Made by a program: the position numbers and the translations under genes | The notes under the pieces: model-generated | The model's input: only the letters and a program-made list of their open reading frames with translations | Database searches by the model: none | Told to the model about the DNA's origin: nothing | Assembly: GCF_016925615.1 (NCBI RefSeq) | Contig: NZ_CP070499.1 | Coordinates: 2,170,001-2,234,000 of the forward strand | Reading direction: 5' to 3' | Length of the DNA: 64,000 nt | Source of the DNA: Natronosporangium hydrolyticum | Lineage (GTDB): Bacteria; Actinomycetota; Actinomycetes; Mycobacteriales; Micromonosporaceae | In this document: positions 17,150 through 25,702 of the stretch, in pieces | Layout: each line of letters opens with the position of its first letter | Numbering within the stretch: position 1 is the stretch's first letter

Positions 17150-17802
17150 TCGCCCAGCTGCTGCCGGACCCGGTCGTCTGCGCCGAGGCGCGGGAGGACG
17201 CGCCGGAGACCTCGCTCTGGCCCGGCGAGGCGGAGCTGGTGGCCCGGGCGGTGCCGAAGCGGCGACGCGAGTTCACCACCGCCAGGCACTGCGCCAGGCG
17301 CGCGCTGGCCCAGCTCGGAGTGGCGCCGGCGGCGATTCTCACCGGCGAGCGGGGGGCGCCGCGTTGGCCCGCCGGGGTGGTGGGCAGCATGACCCACTGC
17401 GACGGCTATCGGGCCGCCGCGGTGGCCCACTCCGCCGCGGTCGCGTCGGTCGGCATCGACGCGGAGCCGCATGGCCCGCTGCCCGAGGGGGTGGCGGGGC
17501 TGGTGGTCCGGCCGGAGGAGGCGACCCGGCTCACCGAGTTGGCCGCCGGTGACGGGTCGGTGGCGTGGGACCGGCTGCTGTTCAGCGCTAAGGAGTCCGT
17601 CTACAAGGTGTGGTACCCGCTGACCGGCCGCTGGTTGGACTTCCAGGATGCTTCGGTGACGCTGCGGCCCGACGGCGGATTCTCCGCGCAGCTGCTGGTG
17701 CCCGGCCTGGTGGTGGCCGACCGGGCGTGCTCGGTCCTGGAAGGCCGGTGGGCGGTGGCCGACGGGGTGCTGCTGACCGCGATCGCGATCCCCGCCGCCT
17801 GA
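17146..17802 (+). CDS. 4'-phosphopantetheinyl transferase, EntD/Sfp type
   Basis: A 218-residue enzyme that transfers phosphopantetheine from CoA to acyl or peptidyl carrier proteins. The three family motifs are visible: GSMTHCDGYRAAAVA (about 81-95), VGIDAEPHGPL (about 103-113, magnesium-binding D-x-E) and the FSAKESVYKVWYPL signature (about 146-159). GTG at 17146 is chosen: it overlaps the preceding stop as GTGA and keeps the length of EntD-like enzymes. No carrier-protein, NRPS or PKS gene is in this window, so the partner is elsewhere. Confidence 0.9.
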   Translation: MIAQLLPDPVVCAEAREDAPETSLWPGEAELVARAVPKRRREFTTARHCARRALAQLGVAPAAILTGERGAPRWPAGVVGSMTHCDGYRAAAVAHSAAVASVGIDAEPHGPLPEGVAGLVVRPEEATRLTELAAGDGSVAWDRLLFSAKESVYKVWYPLTGRWLDFQDASVTLRPDGGFSAQLLVPGLVVADRACSVLEGRWAVADGVLLTAIAIPAA

Positions 17803-17834
17803 CCTTCCCGCCGACTGGCTGTTCCGCGGCCGGG

Positions 17835-18137
17835 TCAGCTGATCGGGTCGTGGACGGTGATCAGCTTGGTGCCGTCCGGGTAGGCCGCCGCGACCTGAAC
17901 CCGGTCCAACAGCTCCGGGACGCCGTCGAGGACATCCTCCGGGCCGAGCACCCGCCGGCCGCTGTCCATCAACTCGGAGACGGTACGGCCGTCGCGCGCG
18001 CCCTCCAACAGGAACGCAGTGATCACCGCGACCGCCTCCGGATAGTTGAGTCGCAGCCCTCGCTCGCGTCGCCGCCAGGCCACGTCCGCGGCGACGTGGA
18101 CCAGCAGTCGTTCCTGTTCGTGCTGGGTGAGTAGCAC
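17835..18137 (-). CDS. ureA: urease subunit gamma, orphan
   Basis: Translation from GTG 18137 gives exactly 100 residues, the canonical UreA length. It matches the family along its whole length: [20 protein letters not shown] (22-41), [16 protein letters not shown] (42-57), [20 protein letters not shown] (72-91) and the C-terminus [14 protein letters not shown] lies just upstream of the GTG with a short 3-nt gap. Urease gamma is a structural part of the UreABC nickel enzyme, but no ureB, ureC or accessory gene flanks it: the downstream neighbour is the convergent transferase and upstream lies a protease gene. The reading frame is intact and the sequence well conserved, which argues against a recent dead fragment. 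Confidence 0.9.
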   Translation of the reverse strand: MLLTQHEQERLLVHVAADVAWRRRERGLRLNYPEAVAVITAFLLEGARDGRTVSELMDSGRRVLGPEDVLDGVPELLDRVQVAAAYPDGTKLITVHDPIS

Positions 18138-18427
18138 ACTGACCTCCGTTGTCCAGGGTGGCTGCCCGGAGATGGCAACCACCGGGTTCGGCAGCGTTGC
18201 CTCGCGCTATCGACGGTGATCGTATCCACTGTGATGCGGAGGGTCATCGGCGCCCCATCGGAGGGTGATCGTGGAGGCGTCGCTACGGTCGGGATGGTCC
18301 GGTCTCCACTTGACGTTGATCGATTGCTCTGCGAAGATCCCTTCACCCCCCGTGCGGTTGGGCGTCACCGTCCGCAACCCTTCGCGCCACGCGTGCGCCC
18401 GCCGGAGACCCGAAGGCAGGCCCCACC

Positions 18428-21400
18428 ATGGACCTACCCAGGCCCCCGTTCGTTGCCCGACCGGCCCATCGCCCCCATCGCCCCCATCGCCCCTGGTATG
18501 TCGCGATTCTCGCGATCGCCACCTCCCTCGCCCTGGTGCTCACCCCGGCCGGCGCCCACGCCGGCCAACCCGAACTCGACTCCGACGACGGCCCCGCCGA
18601 CCACCAGTTGCCGGAGCTGGACAGCCGGGGCGACCAGTCAGCTCGGACGCCGGCCGCGGCCGCTCTCGCCGCCGCCGATCAGCTCGACGCCACGGTGCGC
18701 TGGAACCGCTTCGGCACCGTCGCCTCGCTCACCCGTCCCGGCGAGTTCCTCGCCACCGGGGTCGGCGCGGCTGGCCCGGTCGAGGCGGCGCGGAGCTGGC
18801 TGCGCAGCCAACCGGAGCTCTTCGCCGTCACCGACGCCACCGACCTGCGGTTGCACGCCGAGATCCCGCTCGGTTCCGAGGCGTACGCGGTGACCTTCCA
18901 GCAGTACCTCGGCGGTCGCCCGGTCTCCCCGGACGGGCTGGTAACGGTCGGACTCACCGGAGCGTCCGACGACGGCTGGCGGATCGCCCACACCGCCGGT
19001 GCGCTGGTGCCCGCGGCGCCGTTGCCGGCGGCTGCCCGGCTCGACGCCCGGCGCGCACTGCTGGCCGCTGCCGCGGACGTCGAGGCCCCGCTGGTCGCCG
19101 CCGCTACCAGCTTTGCCGGGCAGCAGGGCGGCTGGCAGGTGCTGCAGGTCGACGGGGTCGGCTTCGAGCAGCTGGTCCGGCCGGTCGCCTTCCCACTGAC
19201 CACCGGTGAGGTACGCCCGGCGTACGAGACCAACTTCTACGACGGGGAGCGCGGCTACCGGCACATCGTGGACGCCGAGACCGGTGAGGTCCAGTTCCGG
19301 GAGAGCATCGTGGCCGAGCTCGACGACGCCGCGCAGTGGTCGGTCTACCCGGCGCACCCGCCGATGACCCGGCTCGGCCAGCCGCCGTGGGGCTTCCCCA
19401 GCGCCGACCAGCGGATGCGCTGGTGCTGGCAGGGGCAGCCCGGCTGCGACCTGCTAGTCGGCGCCGACGCGACCGGTGTGGCCTGGGATGTCGATGCCCG
19501 CACCGGCGAGCCCACCCACACCACCATCGGCAACGCGGTGGAGGCGGCCGAGTGGTGGACCACCAGCGGTGGGGCCCCGGCCGGGCACCGCCCGGTCAGC
19601 CCCGACCGCGACTATCGCTTTCCGTGGACCAACAGCTGGTATGAGAGCGGCTGTCACTCGGACAACCTCACCGAAGGCGGCAACGACATCGACGCCTCGG
19701 TGACCAACCTCTTCGCCCAGAACTGGCGCATGCACACCTGGTCCTACCACCGGGGGTTCACCGAGGAGACCTGGAACGCCCAGGAGTACAACTTCGGGGT
19801 CAACCCTGCCGGCGAGGGCGACCCGGTGATCGCCCGGGCCCAGGCCGGTGCGGAGTCACCGGGTTCCCGCAACAACGCCACCATGGCCACCCGGCCGGAC
19901 GGCACCTCGTCGATCATGAGCATGTTTCTGTGGCAGCCGGCGGCCGGCGCCTTCCACGGGCCATGTGTAGTCGGGGACTTCGACATGTCGGTGATCGCCC
20001 ACGAGTATGTGCACATGATCGAGAACCGGCTGATCGGCAAGGGCAGCAACCGCTCCGGCTTCCACGCCGGCGCGATGGGTGAGAGCTTCGCCGACTTCAT
20101 CGGCCAGGAATATCTCAACCAGTACGATCTCACGCCGGGCGGGTTCAGCGCCTGGACCACCGGCGCCTACGCCACCGGCAACCCGTTGCGGGGGATCCGT
20201 AACTACAACATGTCCTTCCCGCCGGCCGGCGAGTTCCCGCGCGGCGGCGCCGACGTCCGGGTCAACACTCTCCAGTTCGGATCAATGGGGTACGACATCG
20301 TCGGACCGCAGGTCCACGCCGACAGCCAGATCTGGAGCGCGACCAACTACGACCTGCGGCAGCTCTTCCTCGACCGGTATCCGAACCAGGGCGCGGTCCG
20401 GCAGGCCGAGTGCGCCGACGGGCGGCGGCCGGTCGGGCAGTGCCCCGGCAACCACCACTGGCTGCAGCTCGTCTTCGACGCCATGCTGCTGATGCCGACC
20501 GCCCCGACGATGCTCGACGCCCGCGACGCCTACCTCGCCGCGGACCTGCTCCGCTTCGACGGCGACAACCAGGACCTGCTGTGGCGCGGCTTCGCGCAGC
20601 GCGGGTTCGGCGAGCACGCGTCAGTGACCGGTACCCAGGACGGCGACCCGGTGCCCAGCTTCACCTCGCCGCTGCACGAACCAGCGACCCTCCACTTCGA
20701 AGCGATCGCCAAGGATGCAGCCGGCGTACCGATCGAGGCGGAGGTCTTCGTCGGCAACTACGAGGCGCGGGCGACGCCCCTCCAACCGACCGAGCAGTTC
20801 ATCCCCCAGCCTGCGGGGTACCAGTTCGTCGCCCGGGCCGAGGGCCACGGCCACGTCCGGTTCCTCGTTGACGATCTGAGCCCGGGGGAGGAGCGCACGG
20901 TCACCATCCACTTCCCGACCAATGTCGCCGCCGAAGCCCAGGGAGCCACCGCGGCCGGCGACGGCGAACGGCACGCGGCGCTGCTCGACGACACCGAGGC
21001 GACGAACTGGGAAAGCGTCACTGGGCCGGTCGGCGACGCGCAGGTGACGGTGGCGCTCGCCGGTGAGCAGAGCTTCACGCTGGCCAAGGCGAGCGCGATG
21101 CTGCTGCCGGGTCAGCATCGCTTTACCGGCGTCCGGCAGTTCGAGCTCTACGCCTGCACCGCCGGCAACCCGGACAACCCGACCTGCGATGGGGCCAGCG
21201 ACGCCGGCTGGGATCGGTTCCTCCGCAGCGACCGGAACGCCTTCCCGGCACCGAACCCGCGCCCGTCGTCCCCGGATCTGATCCTGCGCTCGTTCGAGAT
21301 CCCGGAGATCAGCGCGACTCACGTGAAGTTCGTGGTGGTGCACAACCAGTGCACCGGCTACCGCGGCTATCAGGGGGTGCAGCACGCCGATCCGGCGGCG

Positions 21401-21511
21401 CCGGATCCGGACTGCCGCAGCACCGCGGCCGGCGCGAACGAGGTGCGGGCGGCATCGTTGCAGCTGCTCACCAGCGAACCCGAGGTGACCGGCGCGACCC
21501 TGGTCGACTGA
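18428..21511 (+). CDS. secreted M36 (fungalysin-like) metallopeptidase with C-terminal extensions
   Basis: A 1027-residue exported zinc protease. A His/Pro-rich N-terminus precedes a signal-peptide core (about 31-48) ending THAG-like. An FTP-type propeptide follows (about 80-290; GPVEAARSWLRSQPELFAV). The peptidase domain has the zinc motif HEYVH (525-529) and the third-ligand glutamate in GAMGESFADF (E552). Residues about 745-835 look like a carboxypeptidase-regulatory-like beta domain. Residues about 850-1015 resemble a discoidin-like adhesion domain (LLDDTEATNWESV, FELYACTAGNPDNP). These extensions are absent from minimal fungalysins. Start ATG 18428 follows AAGGCAGG. Likely an extracellular protein degrader. 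Confidence 0.87.
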   Translation: MDLPRPPFVARPAHRPHRPHRPWYVAILAIATSLALVLTPAGAHAGQPELDSDDGPADHQLPELDSRGDQSARTPAAAALAAADQLDATVRWNRFGTVASLTRPGEFLATGVGAAGPVEAARSWLRSQPELFAVTDATDLRLHAEIPLGSEAYAVTFQQYLGGRPVSPDGLVTVGLTGASDDGWRIAHTAGALVPAAPLPAAARLDARRALLAAAADVEAPLVAAATSFAGQQGGWQVLQVDGVGFEQLVRPVAFPLTTGEVRPAYETNFYDGERGYRHIVDAETGEVQFRESIVAELDDAAQWSVYPAHPPMTRLGQPPWGFPSADQRMRWCWQGQPGCDLLVGADATGVAWDVDARTGEPTHTTIGNAVEAAEWWTTSGGAPAGHRPVSPDRDYRFPWTNSWYESGCHSDNLTEGGNDIDASVTNLFAQNWRMHTWSYHRGFTEETWNAQEYNFGVNPAGEGDPVIARAQAGAESPGSRNNATMATRPDGTSSIMSMFLWQPAAGAFHGPCVVGDFDMSVIAHEYVHMIENRLIGKGSNRSGFHAGAMGESFADFIGQEYLNQYDLTPGGFSAWTTGAYATGNPLRGIRNYNMSFPPAGEFPRGGADVRVNTLQFGSMGYDIVGPQVHADSQIWSATNYDLRQLFLDRYPNQGAVRQAECADGRRPVGQCPGNHHWLQLVFDAMLLMPTAPTMLDARDAYLAADLLRFDGDNQDLLWRGFAQRGFGEHASVTGTQDGDPVPSFTSPLHEPATLHFEAIAKDAAGVPIEAEVFVGNYEARATPLQPTEQFIPQPAGYQFVARAEGHGHVRFLVDDLSPGEERTVTIHFPTNVAAEAQGATAAGDGERHAALLDDTEATNWESVTGPVGDAQVTVALAGEQSFTLAKASAMLLPGQHRFTGVRQFELYACTAGNPDNPTCDGASDAGWDRFLRSDRNAFPAPNPRPSSPDLILRSFEIPEISATHVKFVVVHNQCTGYRGYQGVQHADPAAPDPDCRSTAAGANEVRAASLQLLTSEPEVTGATLVD

Positions 21512-21536
21512 CGCCGCCCAGGCACTTGCCGGCGTC

Positions 21537-21591
21537 GATCATGAGCGTGGAGACCGACACGCGCGGCGTGTCGGTCCCCACGCTCATGATC
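21537..21591. repeat. 26-bp-arm palindromic hairpin, GATCATGAGCGTG family (copy 1)
   Basis: Inverted repeat with arms at 21537-21562 and 21566-21591, one mismatch and a 3-nt loop. The arms begin GATCATGAGCGTG and contain ACCGAC followed by ACGC. It lies between the convergent M36 gene and the DUF624 operon end. A related hairpin occurs at 29926-29980, and a half-copy at 44132. It could act as a two-way terminator; the sequence conservation beyond base pairing suggests a dispersed repeat family. Confidence 0.8.
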
Positions 21592-21595
21592 GGCG

Positions 21596-21682
21596 CTAAT
21601 CCGTGGGGCGGTCCGGCTCCGGCCACTGCTCCGGGTTGTAGTCTCCGCCGAACCGGACGCTGGTGGTTGCCGGAAGGGTCAT
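21596..21682 (-). pseudogene. truncated GH42 beta-galactosidase (N-terminal 28 codons only)
   Basis: An ATG at 21682 overlaps the DUF624 stop as ATGA, the same coupling used by the other genes of this operon. It opens a frame whose residues 9-21, VRFGGDYNPEQWP, match the very characteristic N-terminus of GH42 beta-galactosidases. After EPDRPTD the frame stops at TAG, where intact enzymes continue for more than 600 residues. The break lies 5 nt from the palindromic repeat at 21537-21591, and the M36 protease gene begins beyond it. I read it as the surviving start of a deleted last gene of the operon. Confidence 0.75.
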
Positions 21683-22437
21683 GCGGTGAACTCCCGTTCG
21701 ACGACCGTGATCGTTGGCCGACTGGTCAGCAGGAGAAACTGGGCGAACGCCCACGCCACCAGTGCCAGCACCGCCTCGGAAGCGGCGTAGGTGAGGCCGA
21801 CCATCACCACCAGCAGGCAGACGTTACCGAGCGTGGCGCCCGGGGTGCGGGCCAGAAAGTATCCGGCGAGCCGGGCGATGTCGCGGGTGCGGAAGGTGAA
21901 CAACGAAGTGATCACCAGGGCGTTGACGATCCACAAGGTAGCGACGACCGCGATGACGACGAGCAGCCCCGCCCACCACCCGGGGATCCCGGCGGCGCCG
22001 AGGTAGGCGAGGTTGACGGCGATGATGGTCATCCCGGCCAGCCACGGCACCCAGATCCGCAGCACCGGCACGAAGTTCAGCCGGTAGCCGCGCCAGAAGG
22101 TGGCGACCGGGTGCAGCTCGGTCAGGTCGTTACTGCGGTGGTGGAACGCGAACACCATGGCCGCCAGCGCCGGACCGAGCGGGATCAGCCCGGCCGCGGC
22201 CAGCGGCAGGTTGCTCACGTCGCGGTCCAGTAGCAGCACCAGCGGCACCAGCCCGGGCACCGTAAAGAGCAGGAACAGCAGCTGGGTCAGGAACACTGTG
22301 TAGACGTAGGCGCAGCCCCGGGCGAGCGGGCCCGATCCCCACTGATACTCCCGCGGGCCACCCGCCTCGGCATCGCCGCGGCCGGGTGGACCGCCGGCCC
22401 GGTTGCCGCGATCGCGGGTGCCGACCATGCTGCTCAC
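21679..22437 (-). CDS. DUF624 (YesL-like) membrane protein
   Basis: A 252-residue integral membrane protein of the DUF624/YesL family, which is regularly encoded with carbohydrate ABC transporters and glycosidases; its molecular role is not established. It has five or six hydrophobic segments (for example LLFLLFTVPGLVPLVLLL and WWAGLLVVIAVVATLWIVNA). FWRGYRLNF and SLFTFRTRDIARLAGYF are family-like inter-helix segments. The GTG at 22437 follows AGGAGG and overlaps the GH39 stop as GTGA, so it is preferred over ATG 22428. It is the last intact gene of the operon. Confidence 0.8.
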   Translation of the reverse strand: MSSMVGTRDRGNRAGGPPGRGDAEAGGPREYQWGSGPLARGCAYVYTVFLTQLLFLLFTVPGLVPLVLLLDRDVSNLPLAAAGLIPLGPALAAMVFAFHHRSNDLTELHPVATFWRGYRLNFVPVLRIWVPWLAGMTIIAVNLAYLGAAGIPGWWAGLLVVIAVVATLWIVNALVITSLFTFRTRDIARLAGYFLARTPGATLGNVCLLVVMVGLTYAASEAVLALVAWAFAQFLLLTSRPTITVVEREFTA

Positions 22438-24017
22438 GCTACCTCCTGCTCGGCGCTTGGGCCGTCCGTCGCCGCGGGTACGCCGGCCGGGCGGGGGAGC
22501 TGCCACGGCGGTGTCTCCTCGACCACCGCCTCGAGCTCCACCAGCGTCACCTCGTGCGGTTCCAGGGTCAGCTCCAACTCGACCCGGCCGGCCACGATCG
22601 GCGCCCGCCGGTGGCTGCGGGCCGGTTCGGCCGCCTCCCGCAACACCTCGAGCTGCCGCGACGAGGGCGACCGCGGGCACCCCATGTCGCACCACGCCGC
22701 CCAGGCGTTGCCCTGCCGCTCGCTCACCGACGAGCGCACCACAAAGGCCGAAGGGGACACCTGCGGCGGATCTGGGTCCCCGAACGCGCGCCGCGGCACC
22801 GCCGGCGCGACCGGCACCGACAGCCGCAGCTCGTGCCGCCCGGTTGGCTGCTCCCCGGTGACCTCGACCGGCGCCCAGGCCAGCACGGTCACCCGACCCG
22901 CACCGTCGCGGGTGACCAGATGTTCCTCGCCGCGGGCCAGGATCTGCTCACCCATCCGGGCCAGAAACGCGTACAGGTGGTACGTCGGTTTCTTGATCTG
23001 CCGGTGGGTCAACAGTCCGAAGCCGCCGTGGAAGATCGAGGTCGGCACGCCGATCTCTTCAAACACGTCACAGAAGGTCCAGTAGGAGAACGAGTCGACC
23101 AGGTCACCCCCGCCGGCCACCACCGGCGCCAGGTACGCGGCGTGGAAGGCGGTGTCGTGGATCGGGTTGTCCGGCCGGTAGGAAGAGTTGAACTCGGTGA
23201 TGTGCACCGGCAGCTCGGCCAGCGGGGTGCCCCGTAGCGCCTCCCGCGGCTGGGCGAACTGCTCCAACAAGCTGGCGGCGGGCGCCAACGTCTGGCGGAC
23301 CCCGAACGGTTCGTGCTGCGGCGGACCCGAGCTGTACGCGTGCCGGCTGACGAAGTCGATCGGGGCGCCACGATCGACCACGAACTCGCCGAACCGGGCC
23401 AGCCACTCGTCCGAACCCGGTGAGATAGCCGGCCCGCCGACCTGCAGCGAGGCGTCGACCTCCTTGACCGCGTGCGCGGCCACCTCGTACAGCCGGTGAT
23501 AGGCGTCCGGGTCCGCGTCGCGCCAGAAGTTGTGCAGATTGGGCTCGTTCCACACCTCGATCGGCCAGTGGCGGACCTGCTCGATCCCGTACCGGTCCAC
23601 GAGGTGCGCCACTGTGGCCCGGACCAGCTCGCCCCATTCGCGCCAGGACCGGGGCGGGGTCACGTTGCCTCGCCACCAGAACACCGTCTGGTCGCCGGCG
23701 GCGAGCTGCGACGGCATGAACCCCAGCTCGACGAAGGGCGCGATGCCCAGGGAGAGGTACGCGTCGATCACCTGGTCGACGTAGCTGAACCCGTACCGGA
23801 CCCGCTGGCTGTCCTGGTACTCGTACGGCTGGTAGACACCGGCCCCGTCGCTGAGCAGCCCGTGACCGCGGATGTGCCGGAAGCCGATCTCCCGCTGGAC
23901 CAGCGCCAGTGACTCTTGGTAGTCCTGCCGCAGGGCCAGGTCGAACCGGCCGGTGCCGACGCAGGCGCGCCAGGCGTCGGGCAACCGGCCGGTCGGGTGA
24001 TCGGCGACGCGGATCAG
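22434..24017 (-). CDS. GH39 family glycoside hydrolase (beta-xylosidase-like)
   Basis: About 527 residues. The (beta/alpha)8 catalytic domain of family GH39 has the acid/base glutamate in IEVWNEPNLHNF (E158) and the nucleophile glutamate in HITEFNSSY (E275). A C-terminal beta domain follows. No signal peptide is seen, so it should act in the cytoplasm on imported oligosaccharides; xylo-oligosaccharides are the usual substrate, but others are possible. The start is odd. The only well-placed start after AGAGGAG is CTG at 24017, which overlaps the upstream stop as CTGA. The next in-frame upstream start, GTG 24113, would encode the shadow of the binding-protein C-terminus. Confidence 0.85.
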   Translation of the reverse strand: MIRVADHPTGRLPDAWRACVGTGRFDLALRQDYQESLALVQREIGFRHIRGHGLLSDGAGVYQPYEYQDSQRVRYGFSYVDQVIDAYLSLGIAPFVELGFMPSQLAAGDQTVFWWRGNVTPPRSWREWGELVRATVAHLVDRYGIEQVRHWPIEVWNEPNLHNFWRDADPDAYHRLYEVAAHAVKEVDASLQVGGPAISPGSDEWLARFGEFVVDRGAPIDFVSRHAYSSGPPQHEPFGVRQTLAPAASLLEQFAQPREALRGTPLAELPVHITEFNSSYRPDNPIHDTAFHAAYLAPVVAGGGDLVDSFSYWTFCDVFEEIGVPTSIFHGGFGLLTHRQIKKPTYHLYAFLARMGEQILARGEEHLVTRDGAGRVTVLAWAPVEVTGEQPTGRHELRLSVPVAPAVPRRAFGDPDPPQVSPSAFVVRSSVSERQGNAWAAWCDMGCPRSPSSRQLEVLREAAEPARSHRRAPIVAGRVELELTLEPHEVTLVELEAVVEETPPWQLPRPAGVPAATDGPSAEQEVA

Positions 24018-25672
24018 CCGTGCTCCTCTTGGTAGCGCTCGTAAGCGCCGTTGACAATGTCGAGGTACTGATCCATGTTCCGGCCGCGCAGCTCCTCGAT
24101 GAACGAATCCCACTCGTCGAAGGAGCGCTGGCCGAGGATGAACTTGAGGGTCTCCTGATCGGTGTAGTCCCGCAGCCCGGTCTCCATCAGCGACGCCTGT
24201 TCCCGCTCCTGCGGGTTGAGCGGCCGCGGCGGCCCGGCGATACCTTCGATGTCGGCGAGCGTCTCCTGGAACTCCTGCTCCTCCTCGGTGAACTGGGAGT
24301 GGAGTAGCTCGGTGCTGCCGCCGTAGACGAAGATGCCGTTGAAGAAGCCGTAGTCCGCGTTGAGTAGCTGGTCCGCGTCGGGGTTGAGGCCGGCCCAGTC
24401 GACATCGTCGGCGAGTTCGAAGGAGCCGTCCTCGACGCTACCGGTGTAGGTCTCCCCCTCGATGCCCCACTTGGCGAACATCTTGCCCTCGTCGGAATAC
24501 CAAAGCCAGTCGATGAACTGCATCATGGCGACGAAGTTCTCGCTCTCCCGCGCCCGCGAGGAGATCATGATGCCGTTCTCCAACCGATCGTTGTGGACCA
24601 GGTGGCCCATCGGCCCGCGGGGCCGCCGTACCTTGCGGACGGTGGCGCCGGCGAGACCTTCCAGATCTTCCCGGTGTTCGATCACCGTCTGGGCGTTGGC
24701 GCTGATCACAAAGGAGCGGCCGGAGGCGAACTTCTCGATCGCCTCATCGTCGCTCTGGGTGAAGCTCTCCGGGTCGATCAGCTCCTCCCGTACCAGCATG
24801 TTGAGGTACTCGAGCACCTGCCGGTACTCGTCCATCGCCGCCGGGAAGACGAACCGGTTGGCGTTACGGTCGAAGTAGGTGGGCTGCCAGGCCCAGCCCG
24901 CGTACGTGCCGAAGCCGTCGCTGACCATCGCCAGCAGGTTGTTGGCTCCTGGCTGCGGCGGCGTGCTCCACCGGTCGGAGAACGGGTACCGGTCCGGGTA
25001 GGCCCGCCGCATCTCCCGCAGCACATCGGCGACCTCATCCCAGGTGGTGGGTTCGTCGAGGTCGAGTTCGTCGAGGATGTCGGTGCGCATCGCCAGCGAG
25101 TAGTCGATCCAGACGTTCTCGTGCAGTCCGGGCAGGACGTAGATCTTGCCGTCGTCTTGCCGCCGGGTGTCGAGGTCGGCGTCGAGGTTCCACCGGGCGA
25201 CCTTCTCCTGGAAGTGCGGCATCAGGTCGAAGTAGTCACTGACCGGCAGGATGGCGCCGCCGGCGATGAATTGCTCCTCGTCCGGAGGGTAGGTGCGGGG
25301 CAGGATCATCGGGGCGTCGCCACCGGCGATCATGACCCCGCGTCGTTCGTTGTAGTCGGCGAGCGGCACGATGACGTTCTCCAACGTGACGTTCGTGCGT
25401 TCCGCCAGCTCCGACCAGAACAGCCAGTCCGGGTCGTGCGGGTACCCGGGGTGGTCCTGCATCAGGATCGAGAACTCGACCGGCTCGCTTGCCCGGAACT
25501 GGTCACCGACCCCGTAGTCGTCCATGGCGCCGACCTGGTGTTCGGACAGGTCGCTGCTCCCGGATCCGCCGTTGCTGCTGCACGCCGCCAGCAGACTTCC
25601 CGCGGTGACCGCGCCGGCGCCGGCGAGCAGGCTACGCCGGGAGACCCGACGCCGGGATAGGTAGCGTTTCAT
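24014..25672 (-). CDS. extracellular solute-binding lipoprotein of a carbohydrate ABC transporter
   Basis: A 552-residue family-1-type binding protein. The N-terminus MKRYLSRRRVSRRSLLAGAG has twin arginines, followed by the lipobox LLAAC, with the lipidated cysteine near residue 31, and then a Gly/Ser linker. The length and features such as DYNERRGVMIAGGDAPMI are like LplA/YtcQ-type proteins, which go with the two permeases encoded just upstream. It should capture an oligosaccharide outside the membrane. ATG 25672 follows CCGGAGGTAACAC. The stop overlaps the next gene's start. Confidence 0.9.
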   Translation of the reverse strand: MKRYLSRRRVSRRSLLAGAGAVTAGSLLAACSSNGGSGSSDLSEHQVGAMDDYGVGDQFRASEPVEFSILMQDHPGYPHDPDWLFWSELAERTNVTLENVIVPLADYNERRGVMIAGGDAPMILPRTYPPDEEQFIAGGAILPVSDYFDLMPHFQEKVARWNLDADLDTRRQDDGKIYVLPGLHENVWIDYSLAMRTDILDELDLDEPTTWDEVADVLREMRRAYPDRYPFSDRWSTPPQPGANNLLAMVSDGFGTYAGWAWQPTYFDRNANRFVFPAAMDEYRQVLEYLNMLVREELIDPESFTQSDDEAIEKFASGRSFVISANAQTVIEHREDLEGLAGATVRKVRRPRGPMGHLVHNDRLENGIMISSRARESENFVAMMQFIDWLWYSDEGKMFAKWGIEGETYTGSVEDGSFELADDVDWAGLNPDADQLLNADYGFFNGIFVYGGSTELLHSQFTEEEQEFQETLADIEGIAGPPRPLNPQEREQASLMETGLRDYTDQETLKFILGQRSFDEWDSFIEELRGRNMDQYLDIVNGAYERYQEEHG

Positions 25673-25702
25673 GTGTTACCTCCGGATCGAAATTGGTTGG
25701 CG

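Noticed and set aside
17146-17802. Phosphopantetheinyl transferase as a sign of a secondary-metabolite cluster
   Set aside because: No carrier-protein, NRPS, PKS or tailoring gene is present in the window; it is coupled only to a metallophosphoesterase.
17835-18182. A complete urease operon around ureA
   Set aside because: Neither flank contains frames with UreB, UreC or accessory motifs; only the gamma subunit is present.
18138-18427. A small gene upstream of the M36 protease
   Set aside because: Short plus-strand frames exist, but they lack ribosome binding sites and coherent protein character; the 290 nt most likely hold the divergent promoters of ureA and the protease.
19910-19923. GATCATGAGCATG inside the M36 protease gene, like the dispersed repeat
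   Set aside because: It is in the middle of a conserved coding region (encoding IMSM), has no inverted partner, and is best read as coincidence.
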